In this document: in pieces, positions 10,949 through 25,092 of the stretch
Numbering within the stretch: the stretch's first letter is position 1
Layout: each line of letters begins with the position of its first letter
Assembly (NCBI RefSeq): GCF_000499845.2
Contig: NC_023758.2
Location: 852,811-916,810, forward strand
DNA length: 64,000 nt
DNA from: Phaseolus vulgaris
Taxonomy: Eukaryota > Streptophyta > Magnoliopsida > Fabales > Fabaceae
Direction of reading: 5' to 3'
Made by a program: the position numbers and the translations under genes
The notes under the pieces: generated by a model
Database searches by the model: none
The model's input: the letters and a program-made list of their open reading frames with translations, nothing else
Told to the model about the DNA's origin: nothing

Positions 10949-13900
10949 ATGCCTCAGCCATTGTTTCTGTTTTTACTTTTATGTACATTGTGCTCAAGTG
11001 GTTTATCCCAAACGCTTTCCCTCCAAAGAGAGTCTCGAATTCTACTTCGGGTTAAGAACACCCAGCTTGAAGACAAAAACAAAAGTCTCCAAAACTGGGT
11101 ACCAAACACAGACCACAACCCCTGCAACTGGACCGGCATTACCTGCGACGCACAAAACCATTCACTTGTCTCCATTGACCTCTCCGAAACTGGAATCTAC
11201 GGCGAGTTCCCCTTCGGTTTTTGTCACATTCACACCCTCCAAAACCTTTCTCTCGCATCCAATTTTCTCTCCAACTCTGTCTCCCCCAACTCCCTGCTCC
11301 TCTGTTCCCACCTTCGTCTCTTGAACCTCTCCGACAATTTCTTCGTTGGAAACCTGCCGGAATTCCCACCGGAGTTCACCGAACTAAGAGTATTAGACCT
11401 TTCGACAAACAACTTCACTGGCGACATTCCGGGGAGTTTTGGACAAATTCCACGTCTGAGAGTGCTTGTTTTATTCGGGAACCTTCTGAGCGGAACGATC
11501 CCTCCCTCTTTGGGCAGCCTCAGAGAGTTAACTCGTTTGGAATTAGCTTATAACCCCTTCAAACCAGGACCGTTACCTCCCCAACTAGGAAATCTCTCTA
11601 GTCTCGAAACACTGTTTCTCGCTGGTGCTAACCTCGTAGGGGAAATTCCACCCACTATCGGGAACCTCACCTCGCTCAAAAACTTGGATTTATCTCAAAA
11701 CTGTTTGTCTGGTAACATCCCTAACAGCATTTCAGGTCTGAAAAACGTTGAACAAATTGAACTATTTGAAAACCAGCTTTCCGGTGAATTACCCCAAGGT
11801 TTAGGAAACCTCAGTAGTTTAATTCTCTTGGATACCTCTCAGAACGCTCTCACAGGAAAACTACCACACGCAATCGCTTCTTTGCGTCTCTATTCTCTCA
11901 ACCTGAATGACAACCTTCTCGGGGGGGAAATTCCTGAAAGTTTAGCTTCAAACCCCAACCTGCATCAGCTGAAACTCTTCAACAACAGCTTCACCGGGAA
12001 ACTCCCACAAGATCTGGGACAAAACTCCGACATACAGGAATTCGATGTCTCAACGAATGACTTCGTGGGAGAGTTGCCAAAGTACCTCTGCAAGAGAAAC
12101 AAGCTCGAGCGTCTCATAACGTTCGGGAATCGCTTCTCCGGAACGCTCCCTGAGCAATACGGGGAGTGTGGTTCACTTCAGTACGTCAGAATCCAGAACA
12201 ACCAGTTATCAGGTGAGGTGCCACCAACGTTTTGGGCCCTTACTGGGCTTCAGTTTCTTGAAATGTCCAACAACAGGTTTCAAGGTTCTGTCTCTGCTTC
12301 CATCTCTACGGCACTCATCAAACTCATTTTGTCTGCTAACGCTTTTTCTGGCAATTTCCCAACGCCAATCTGCCAACTCCCTCACCTTCTGGAGATTGAC
12401 GTCAGCAAGAACCGCTTCACCGGTGAAGTTCCCACGTGCGTAACTGGGTTGAAAAAGTTACAGAAACTTAAGATGCAAGAGAACATGTTCACCGGCGACA
12501 TACCCAGTAAAGTGGCCCTCTGGACTGATATGACAGAGTTGAATCTGTCGTTTAACCGATTCTCCGGTTCAATCCCGCGGGAACTTGGCAGTTTACAGGG
12601 TTTGACATACCTTGATCTCGCCGGCAATTCTTTAACGGGGGAGATTCCGGTGGAGTTGACGAACCTGAGACTAAACCAGTTCAACGTATCTGATAACAAT
12701 CTTTACGGGGAGGTACCTTCAGGTTTCAACCAGCAAATGTATTTGTCCAGTCTAGGGGGAAACCCGGGTCTGTGCAGCGCCGTTATCAAAACCCTGCCTC
12801 CTTGTTCGAAACGCCGGCCGTTTTCTCTGCTTGCGATTGTCGTTTTAGTTGCCTGCGTTTCGCTCCTTGTGGGATCCATGTTGTGGTTCCTGAAGAGCAA
12901 GACGCGCGGTAAATCCAAGCGCTCGTATATGTCAACCGCGTTTCAGAGAGTGGGGTTCAATGAAGAAGACATTGTTTCGAACTTAACCCAGGAGAACGTG
13001 ATTGGGGCAGGGAGTTCGGGTCGGGTCTATAGGGTGAGGCTGAAGACGGGACAGACGGTGGCAGTGAAGAAGCTGTTCGGCGGTGCACATAAGCCGGACA
13101 CTGAATTGGTGTTCAGGGCAGAGATTGAGACGTTGGGTAGGATTCGGCATGCGAATATTGTGAAACTGTTGTTTAGTTGCAGTGGTGATGAGTTTAGGGT
13201 ATTGGTGTATGAGTACATGGAGAACGGGAGCTTAGGGGATGTGTTGCATGGTGAGGAAAGGTGTGGGCAGTTGGAGTGGTCTAGAAGGTTCGCAATCGCG
13301 GTGGGTGCGGCTCAGGGGCTGGCTTATTTGCACCATGATTGTGTGCCGCCAATTGTTCACAGGGACGTCAAGAGTAATAACATTTTGCTGGACCATGAGT
13401 TTGTGCCAAGAGTCGCAGACTTTGGCCTCGCCAAGACATTGCAGCATCAGACAATCCAGAATGCTGATATGTCTAGGGTTGCGGGATCCTATGGATATAT
13501 TGCTCCAGGTCAGTTTTTTAAGAACACCGTTTACAATTATGTTGGGAGGGAATTTGCCAACATGATCATCAACAAAGACATAGGCTACTTGAAGTTATTT
13601 TATTATTTAACGTAAAATCAAACATTTGATGATGATTTACCTTAAATTAAAAGATCGCTGATACTTTAATATGATTTTGGCTTATCTAGTTAGAATCTTA
13701 ACATGCATGGAGACGATTGAAATTGGTTTGAATGTGAGCAGAGGTCATCCAATGTTTAGGCAACTATAAATATTGGTAGGACACTTTCATGGTTTTGGAA
13801 AACTTAATTGGTAATATGTCCTCTACCTATCTGATTTTTTGCAGAGTACGCTTATACAATGAAAGTGACCGAGAAGAGTGATGTGTATAGTTTTGGGGTT

Positions 13901-14209
13901 GTGCTGATGGAATTGATCACCGGGAAGAGGCCAAATGACTGTTCATTCGGTGAGAACAAGGATATAGTAAAATGGATCACTGAGATTGTTTTATCAGCAT
14001 CTCCTGTAAGAGGAAGTCGCAACATGGGAGGAGGTAAATATTATACTATGACCAAGATTGTGGACCCAAGACTGAACCCAACCTCTTGCGACTATGAAGA
14101 GGTTAAGAAGGTTTTAAATGTGGCCCTACTCTGCACCTCAGCATTTCCGATTAATAGACCCTCCATGAGAAAGGTTGTTGAATTGCTCAAGGACCACAAA
14201 CTGCCATGA
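10949..14209 (+). CDS. HSL2: HSL2-like LRR receptor-like serine/threonine kinase
   Basis: Plasma-membrane LRR receptor kinase of the HAESA/HSL clade; in Arabidopsis, members bind IDA-family peptides and drive cell separation (family knowledge). Exons are 10949-13508 and 13845-14209. The 336-bp GT-AG intron splits the Glu codon of the kinase APE motif. Joined length is 2925 bp, 974 residues. The open frame extends 5' to a TTG at 10940, but the first ATG is 10949 ([11 protein letters not shown]), which starts a good signal peptide. Next come the paired-Cys region ([10 protein letters not shown]), about 20 LRRs (about residues 70-600), a transmembrane helix (about 625-648) and the kinase: GAGSSG loop, VAVKK with Lys707, HRD with Asp806, DFG with Asp824, then APEY, all intact. 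Intron retention would add intron-coded residues and lose the distal kinase lobe. The HSL2 rather than HAESA or HSL1 assignment rests on recalled sequence and synteny. Confidence 0.93.
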
Positions 14210-15011
14210 TGTCTGTCCACAAAAGGACCCAAATTTTGCATTGGAGTGTCAGTTGGCACCACATGAAAGCGACTCATGTCTCTGTATGCTGGAAATCTTA
14301 CATAGGACGAACTTTTGAGCAGATTCATTGTTAAGGATTTAATGGCTATAGGAGTAAGTGTTTAGTTACTCATTGCATGTAAATGTAAATCTCTTTTTTT
14401 TTTTATGAAATGCAAATATTGTTGGATGTATGATGGCTCGTGAATCCTTTCTTTGATCAAAGTAAAAGTGTGTAGTGAATTGGAAAGTCAAGTCACAACC
14501 ATAATGTCCTATTAAGAAATGCCTTCCTGCACTCTTTATACCGTATCTTTGGCACATACTCTTCTTACAAATAAACTTCCTTCTTCATTTGTTATCCATC
14601 TTCATTTTCACAATAAATATTTCCATTTTTTGTCACATTTTTAAATTAATAAAACACTATAAGTTTATTGACAATCTAAAGTAGTTAGTTTTCGTTATTT
14701 TCTTTTGTCTCTGTTTTCATTTCACTTAAAATAAGTTTTTTTGTTATATAATTTTTAATCCTTTAATCGTTTTTAAGTTCACTTAGATATCCTTAAGGTA
14801 CTTTTACTTTTTATCATAACTTTGATTAAATTTTGATTTCAGTTTTTTTTTTCTGTGTGTTCATTCAACATTTATATTGTATTTAATGAAACACAAACTT
14901 TAATTTCATATGATGAAATGGGTACATATTTAATCATTTCTATTTTATTTATTGTTACATAAGAATGTTCCTTCTTCTTTTTTTTTGAGTGTTCAAGCGT
15001 CTAACCCTTTC
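14210..15011. other. HSL2 3' flank and AT-rich spacer
   Basis: Probable 3' UTR followed by AT-rich sequence. No second gene was seen. Confidence 0.5.
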
Positions 15012-15330
15012 CATTACTAAGTTATCTTTGTTCTCTTTAGTTGTTCGTTTTACTTTATTTGAAATTTTTGTCGTTCAGTGTATAATTTTTTATTATATTT
15101 TGACTTTTTAATATCTAACAAGTTGAACAAATTCTTTAAATATTTGTTTTTCAATATTTACAAAAGTAATTTCATTACTGTTATTTGTTCTCTTTAGTTG
15201 TTAGTTTTGCTTTATTCGAAATTTTTGTCTTTCACTGTTAACTTTTTTTATTATATTTTGACTTTTTAATATCTAAGAAGTTCCACAAATTCCTTAAATA
15301 TTTGTTTTTCAATATTTACAAAAGTAATAG
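15012..15330. repeat. 157-bp tandem duplication
   Basis: Two adjacent copies, each containing TTCTCTTTAGTTGTT, TTATTATATTTTGACTTTTT and TTTTTCAATATTTACAAAAG. The TTCTCTTTAG block recurs at 15031 and 15188, giving a 157-bp period. The copies differ by a handful of substitutions. The 62-codon frame at 15302 begins at its right edge and is not a gene. Confidence 0.8.
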
Positions 15331-19128
<3,798 letters not shown>

Positions 19129-19796
19129 TTAGGAAGTTTGTATGTCAGTCTGTTACTTTTTATTTATGGTTGTTTTTTGTACTTTCCTTGTCTTTGCTTT
19201 CTAAGTTGCTTACTCTGGTCCAGCACAAAATAACTTCAATGATGTGATCGTGGCTCTGTTAGAACTGAAAGGTTTATGGGCACCAGTTGATCGTGCACTA
19301 TTTACCAATATATTTAGTTTGTTGTTATGTTTGGATGTCACTTCCATTCCTTTCTTTATCGAGATTTGCTAGTAAATTGAGTTATAATGTCACCCTTACA
19401 CCGTGTTTGTTTCCAGTCGTTTACATCCGATAGTCTTCACTGTATACGTGATGTATATGCCATTTCAAAGTGATCTACTAATTTATTCCATTCTCCTTAT
19501 TATTTTGCTGAAGTCGGTTACCTTCTACCATGAACTCTGCGCACATCCGTGAAAATTTCTTAAGGAAAGGTCTTGCATGCATGTAGGGAGATTCCTAACT
19601 TGTTTAAGTCACCCCTGCAGTGTGGTTGGAGCATTATTGCGGTGTTAAATAGGGTGAAGAAGGTGTTGTGCTTGTGGTGAGGTTCTTCATCAACTGCAGT
19701 GCATACTCCCTCTGTGGATGGTTCTGAGAGTTTTGTGTGTGTATAAAAAAAATATGGAAGATGTTTTTTTTTAATAATAGATGTTCTTTATATGTT
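19129..19796. other. Alpha-tubulin 3' UTR and downstream flank
   Basis: The sequence after the stop has the T-rich look of a plant 3' UTR. No further gene was recognised. Confidence 0.5.
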
Positions 19797-20001
19797 ATGT
19801 GGGATCTCTAACATATGAGACTATATATTTTAGGTGGTCCGATAGCGGGTGATACAATAGGCTCGGTTCTAATACCATATTAAAGAATGGACTTTAGGTT
19901 TAACTCAACCCCATGAAACCGGCTCATAGAATTGAGGTTTGCACGCACTTATATACAATGAAAAACTTTAATCTCTAGTCGATGTGGGATCTCCAACATC
20001 A
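19797..20001. repeat. Dispersed repeat family B, copy 1
   Basis: Bounded by near-identical direct motifs ATGTGGGATCTCTAACAT (19797) and GATGTGGGATCTCCAACATC (19980). The interior (GAGACTATATATTTTAGGTG, GGTCCGATAGCGGGTGA, CACTTATATACAATGAAAAA) matches the block at 35009-35217. It is non-coding. Probably a short non-autonomous element; its class is unknown. Confidence 0.65.
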
Positions 20002-20097
20002 TTGACTTTTTCACCATTTTGGTGCATTTTTTTTAATATTTAAAGTTGCCAACATCAATTAATTTTTTTTTCTCAATTTGTCATGTTATTACATGTA

Positions 20098-20610
20098 TTT
20101 TGTGATTTTTTAATTTTGGTTTTCATTTCTATTTTTTGGATAAGCAATTTTTTGTTCTCATTTTGTGTTCTTTATTATTATTTTGGTTTACAATTTTTTT
20201 GAATCAGCATATTTTGGTTATAATCTGGTTTTTAATTTTTATTTTGGTTTTCATTTTTTTATGAGATTTTTTGGTTTAGGGTTCTTATTTTATGGTTTTT
20301 TATTTTGGTTCTTACATCGCACGTTTATCGGTGTTGTTTTGTTACAACTTTATTCACTCTTTATTTTGGTTCTCATATACGTTTTTTTTAGAAATTGTGT
20401 ATTTTGGTTTTGTAGGGGTTTGTTATTGAAGTATTTGTGATTAGCTGTGGTGGTGTGGTTAACTGGTGGTGGGGTGCGGTTAGCTTGTGGTGGTGGTGTG
20501 GTTAATAGTTACTGATGGTGTGGTTAGTTGTTATGGTGGTGTGGTTAATAGCTGATGATGGTGTGTTTAGCTCCTGGTATGGTGTCCTTAGTAGTTGTTG
20601 GTGGTGTGCA
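20098..20610 (+). repeat. T/G-skewed low-complexity tract
   Basis: First part (about 20098-20445) is built from ATTTTGGTT-like units. Second part (about 20440-20610) is built from GTGGTGTGGTTAG-like units. Almost all G lies on the + strand. The 91-codon frame at 20165-20440 translates this repeat into Phe-rich sequence and is not a gene. Confidence 0.8.
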
Positions 20611-20820
20611 TATTGATTAGATGAATGTGGAATCTTTATCATGGTACTGCATTAACTCCTGGTACCATCCTAAGCAGCTACATTATGAACTTCAAGTGGA
20701 GCTATCAATTATGACAAAAGAGAGGTGCACAATAAAAAAATGTAAGTAGTTAACGAATGACATTGAAATTCATCAACAACAATGATTATATTTTTAATGT
20801 ATTATTGTTATTTTTCATAG

Positions 20821-20885
20821 TGAATATTATTACATTTTCTAGTTATTTTTCATAGTGAATATTATTACATTTTTTAGTTATTTAT
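20821..20885. repeat. 35-bp tandem duplication
   Basis: TGAATATTATTACATTTTCT recurs with a 35-bp period at 20821 and 20856, together with AGTTATTTTTCATAG. Confidence 0.8.
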
Positions 20886-20889
20886 TATA

Positions 20890-21997
20890 TTTTGACTGTA
20901 GATATAAAAATAAATGTCTTTAATATTCTTTTTACTATATTTCAAATTATTTTTTAAAACTTAAAAAAAAAAAATCAATATTGCAATTCAAGTTATAACA
21001 AAAATATTTATATTTATGAAAACTTTATATGTTTCAACAATAATAACTAACTCATATTTTCGAAAATAATTTTACAAAAATTTAAGTATTTCAAATTATT
21101 TTTCAAACATTATTTTATAATTTCCTTACAATTATTTTTTAACCAAAAATGTATTTTTATGAAAACTTTTCATATTCGAATAATGATAATTAACTTGTAT
21201 TTTTTCTAAAAATAATTATTTAAGTATGAAAAATAATTTATCAAAATTTTAATTAATTCAAATCTACATAAAAAAATATCTCATATTTCATTATTTAAAT
21301 ATTTTTAAAGATAAGGGTAAATTTGCAAACTTACATTTTAAATCTTTTACAAAAGTTAAAAATATCCTTACAACCATTACATCACCCACAAATTTCACTA
21401 AAAATTTCTCCCAAATTAATTTTTAATCCAAAAAACTTTAATTTCTTCACACTTATTCTCAAATCTTAAATCCACTCCCTCAAATCTTAACAAATATACT
21501 CCAATTTTCAGAGTTCAATTTTCTAGTTTATTTACAGCAAAGTTCAAATTCCTACTAGAGTATTCATGTAGGAACAACATCAGGTAGAAATACTTTATAG
21601 TAGTAGCATTATCAATTTTATATCACATTTTTAATAAAAAAAATGGAACCATAAATTTAGTTATCAAAACTGAGAATATAACATTTTTTTTATCTCAATT
21701 TACATGTGAAAACTTTAATTTAAGCATGCATGTAATTGCCCAACTTAATAGTGTATTTATGTGTGATTGCATTTGAAAAACGAAATAAGAGGTTGGACAA
21801 CATAGCTGGTATGTAGTAAGAGAAGGCATTGGAAAGGGATTCATTTGTTTACACAACTAAGAAATATAATTGGTCAACAAAGAGGAATAAATATTAGCTT
21901 TTGACTACACATTCAGTCTTCCATGTGTTGAGGTTCTTTAATAGTGTTACTTCTTTAGCTTTGATGAACTTCAGAATAGATGTGTCACTTCAAATTA
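20890..21997. other. AT-rich intergenic sequence
   Basis: Dense stops in every frame; no gene or element was recognised. Confidence 0.55.
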
Positions 21998-22083
21998 TTA
22001 CAGTTCAAAATTGGAAATGTAAAACTAACCAAAGTATTTATTACAGTTCAAAATTTGAAATGTAAAACTAACCAAAGTATTTT
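21998..22083. repeat. 43-bp tandem duplication
   Basis: The block starting TTACAGTTCAAAATT and ending AACTAACCAAAGTATTT occurs twice with a 43-bp period (CAGTTC at 22001 and 22044), nearly identical, so it is young. It lies about 380 bp before the next gene. Confidence 0.85.
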
Positions 22084-22462
22084 TTTTATTGTGATATGAG
22101 AGAATAACAGGCCCAATTTAGTTTGATTGAATATATTATTATCTAATACTACAATACTACCATACTATATGCTATGTAAATACAAAATGCAAATGGAACT
22201 ATGTGACGTTGCAGGCCACAAAGGGAGACAAAATTCAATTAACCTTATATAGTCACAGTAAATTCTTTTTTTTTTTACATGGTTTGGTAAATAAAAACTA
22301 GTCTTTAGTCAACACAAGAACTGAGAAAGAACAGAGAAAGAACGGTGAGAGAAAAGTCTGTGAAAACTCATGCGGGTACTCGGGTCAGAAGTTGAAGGGA
22401 ACTGAAGCCTTTCGCCTCCTTGCATTGTAGGTTCTAGGTTATTATTTTTTTTATTAGAGCCT

Positions 22463-25092
22463 ATGGAAAACAAAAAGAAGGACCAGAAACACAATTTTGT
22501 TTGTAATCAAGAATCTCAGACAAATGATGAACCTCAGGTATGGAACTCTCCTATCTCAGTTCTACCAAAGTAATGAATCTTTTTGTGCCTTTACAAATTC
22601 AGCTTCTTGTGAAAAAAAAAATTTTTTGTTCATTTTTTTCTTTCTGCTTTTGTATCTATGTTACTGTCGCCACTGAATAGCAGAGACTAAAAATGAATAT
22701 CAGTCTTTGGAAGGAAAAATAATGAATTTTAAGCAAAGGAAAGGAAGTAAAGATTGATTTTTTATTTTAAAAATTCACTTGATTTTTATAACTTTGACAA
22801 AAAAAATTGTATTATCTTCTTTTCTTCCATGTTGGGTATCTTAGGGTTGTCATCTTCTTAATTGGAATCACATGCAAAGCAGTATCTGGAATGTCTCAGA
22901 TGTGAAGAAACATAATATGTATATATTGCAATTTGTGTTGTTTAAATACTCCTTTTGAGTTGATTTAGATGAATATGGTTATTGACAGACCAAGCGAAAG
23001 AATGCACAACCAAATGTGACTGTTGTTCCGAGTGCCAAAATTAACAGTTCCTCACCTTCACTTCATGGTGCACTTAAATCTAATCAGCAACAACAGCCTT
23101 CAATTGTTCAATGGCCCTACACTCCTCAAAATGCCAGAGGACAGTCCTTGGCGATGCACTTCCCCACCCAAGCATCACCACCTGGTGCCTTAAATCAATG
23201 GCAGCAGTATCCACATCTGTTTGCTCAGGCAGCATCATCCTTTTGGCAGTCTCATCCACCCTCCGCTGTGGCAGGCCCATTACTTGGAGCAAATGTCAGT
23301 ACCATCTATCAACCATTCACTGGTACTGGCTTTTCTGGAGCACCTTCCTCAGCAACACACACACTACCTCCTAATATGTGTTACCATTATCCGTTTCCTG
23401 GCTTTCCATGTAAGTATGCAACTCTTACTATTCACTGGCTTTCCATGTAAGTATGCAACTCTTATTATTCACTGGCTTTCCATGTAAGTATGCAACTCTT
23501 ACTATTCACACAGCATGCGGTACTTGGTACTTTATACAACAGTTATTTTAGACTTGAAACTGATACGGATGTCACTATTTGAGCATGTTGAATTTTACTA
23601 GTTAATAGTTCACTGTCTTCTATGTTATTGTCAGCTGAAAAGCAAGAATATAACAAACTTTAAAAATTATTGGTGACAACAGGACTATAATATAATGGCA
23701 TAAAACAATATAATAAAAAGCATGAGTCAATGTATACATCTAGACATTATAAATACTATACTATAATTTGTATATTATTGTGGTATTCTCATCTGATTTA
23801 GTTTAAAAGTTTAACAAATGAAAGTAAAAAAATTGTACAGGTAATTATTGAATTGTTCAACATTGATCGGTCCTGAACGGGATCAATATTTTGCTTCCTT
23901 TATTGTCAATGCCAGCAACATTAGGGTGTAGTAAACATAATTTTAGCAATAACATAAAGTTTGATAAGTTGTTTACAGGTCCTTGGGATCCATCTTCTTA
24001 CATGGCTCAGTTATACCAAATGCAGTATCCTTATATTCACAGTTTTCCTGGTGCACTTAACTTTTCTTCAGCAACTCCAAGGGTGCCAAATTGCTTAACT
24101 TCTGGAGAGCATTCTTCGCAAATAGGAAATATCACACCGCCTTCAAAACTTTCTCAGAAGCACCAACAACTTTGGGAAGCTCAGGTGAGTACTTCTCTCC
24201 ATCTCACACTCAAATTGTGATAATTATGACTTCTAGTGTCTTGAGTCTTGACTACAAACATGAACAACTTTCTTTCTTACAGACAGAGGAGAATATCCAG
24301 CTGTGGAGTGTGATAAATAAATTGCAAGCTGAAGTTTCTGATTACAAGGATCAGCTGAAGAAGCTTGAAGAAGAAGTCTCCTCATTCAAACAGAAAGCAG
24401 AAGTGGCTACTAAACAAGTTATTGGAACAACTCAACCTTTGAAAAAGAGAGGGAGGACTAGACAATCGATGGCCTCTGAAGATGCATTAAACGAGTCTCG
24501 CCTCCTTGCTGTTGGTAAAAAACCTGCAGTGTGTAACTCTTTCTCTCAGAATAAATCACACTTTGAAAAAGTTACATCACCCATCAAGGTTATTCTTAAA
24601 AAGGTGGGAAATAAAGAAATAACTACTTCCACCACTGCAATGGTACAACAAGAAAACAATGTAAACATCTTAAATGCTGTTAAAGATGTGAACTGCAAGA
24701 CCCAGATTAATCAGATTTACCCAATTAAGTCTGCATGTCAATCTCATGTTCATCAAGAATATCAGGGAGTCCAGACATGTGGAATTGGAGTAAATGCTAA
24801 TTTTGGAAAGGATAAAGACTTGAAACTTGTCTACTTTGACCAATCAGTACCACATAAAGTGTCAAACAATGACATGGGTGTTTCATCTAATAAACATATT
24901 GGAATTACAGGAAATGGTAATATTGGGTTGAAGTCTGGCAGACATTCGCCAGACACTGCAAAAGATGTATCAGGTGTTGCCCGTCAGAGTATATTCCATA
25001 ATGGCATTTTCTTCCAACAGAGAAGAAACATAAATCCTGGATGGAGTTTGAGTTCTGAGGAGGAGGATGCTTCAGAAGATATGGCAGGATAG
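22463..25092 (+). CDS. Unrecognised Q/P-rich coiled-coil protein, 503 residues
   Basis: Four exons: 22463-22537, 22989-23409, 23979-24184 and 24283-25092. All junctions are GT-AG and in phase; total 1512 bp. The start is MENKKKDQKHN. Exon 2 gives a Gln/Pro/Ser-rich, disordered-looking region (about 40-165). Exon 3 is aromatic and Pro-rich (PWDPSSYMAQLYQMQYPY). Exon 4 opens with a heptad-like coiled coil (NKLQAEVSDYKDQLKKLEEE, about 246-275), then a basic cluster KKRGRTR (about 288-294) resembling a nuclear signal or weak AT-hook, and ends in an acidic tail (SSEEEDASED). A nuclear regulator or scaffold would fit the composition, but no named domain was recognised and no function is assigned. 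The exon 2 donor lies in a tandem triplication, described separately. Confidence 0.8.
23399..23509 (+). repeat. 37-bp tandem triplication carrying the exon 2 splice donor
   Basis: Three copies of a 37-bp unit start at 23399, 23436 and 23473 (TGGCTTTCCATGTAAGTATG and onward). Each holds the same GTAAGT donor, at 23410, 23447 and 23484. Copies 1 and 3 look identical; copy 2 has one C-to-T change. Only the first donor keeps phase with exon 3. Confidence 0.92.

Noticed and set aside
10836..11324. 162-codon frame overlapping the start of HSL2 in another frame
   Set aside because: It begins at a non-ATG codon and is an out-of-frame shadow of the LRR-encoding exon.
13509..13615. Open continuation of HSL2 exon 1 to a stop at 13615
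   Set aside because: It reads into the intron; a GT donor at 13509 and an AG acceptor at 13843-13844 restore the conserved APEYAYT kinase motif exactly.
20165..20440. 91-codon Phe/Tyr-rich frame
   Set aside because: It is the translation of ATTTTGGTT-type low-complexity repeats.
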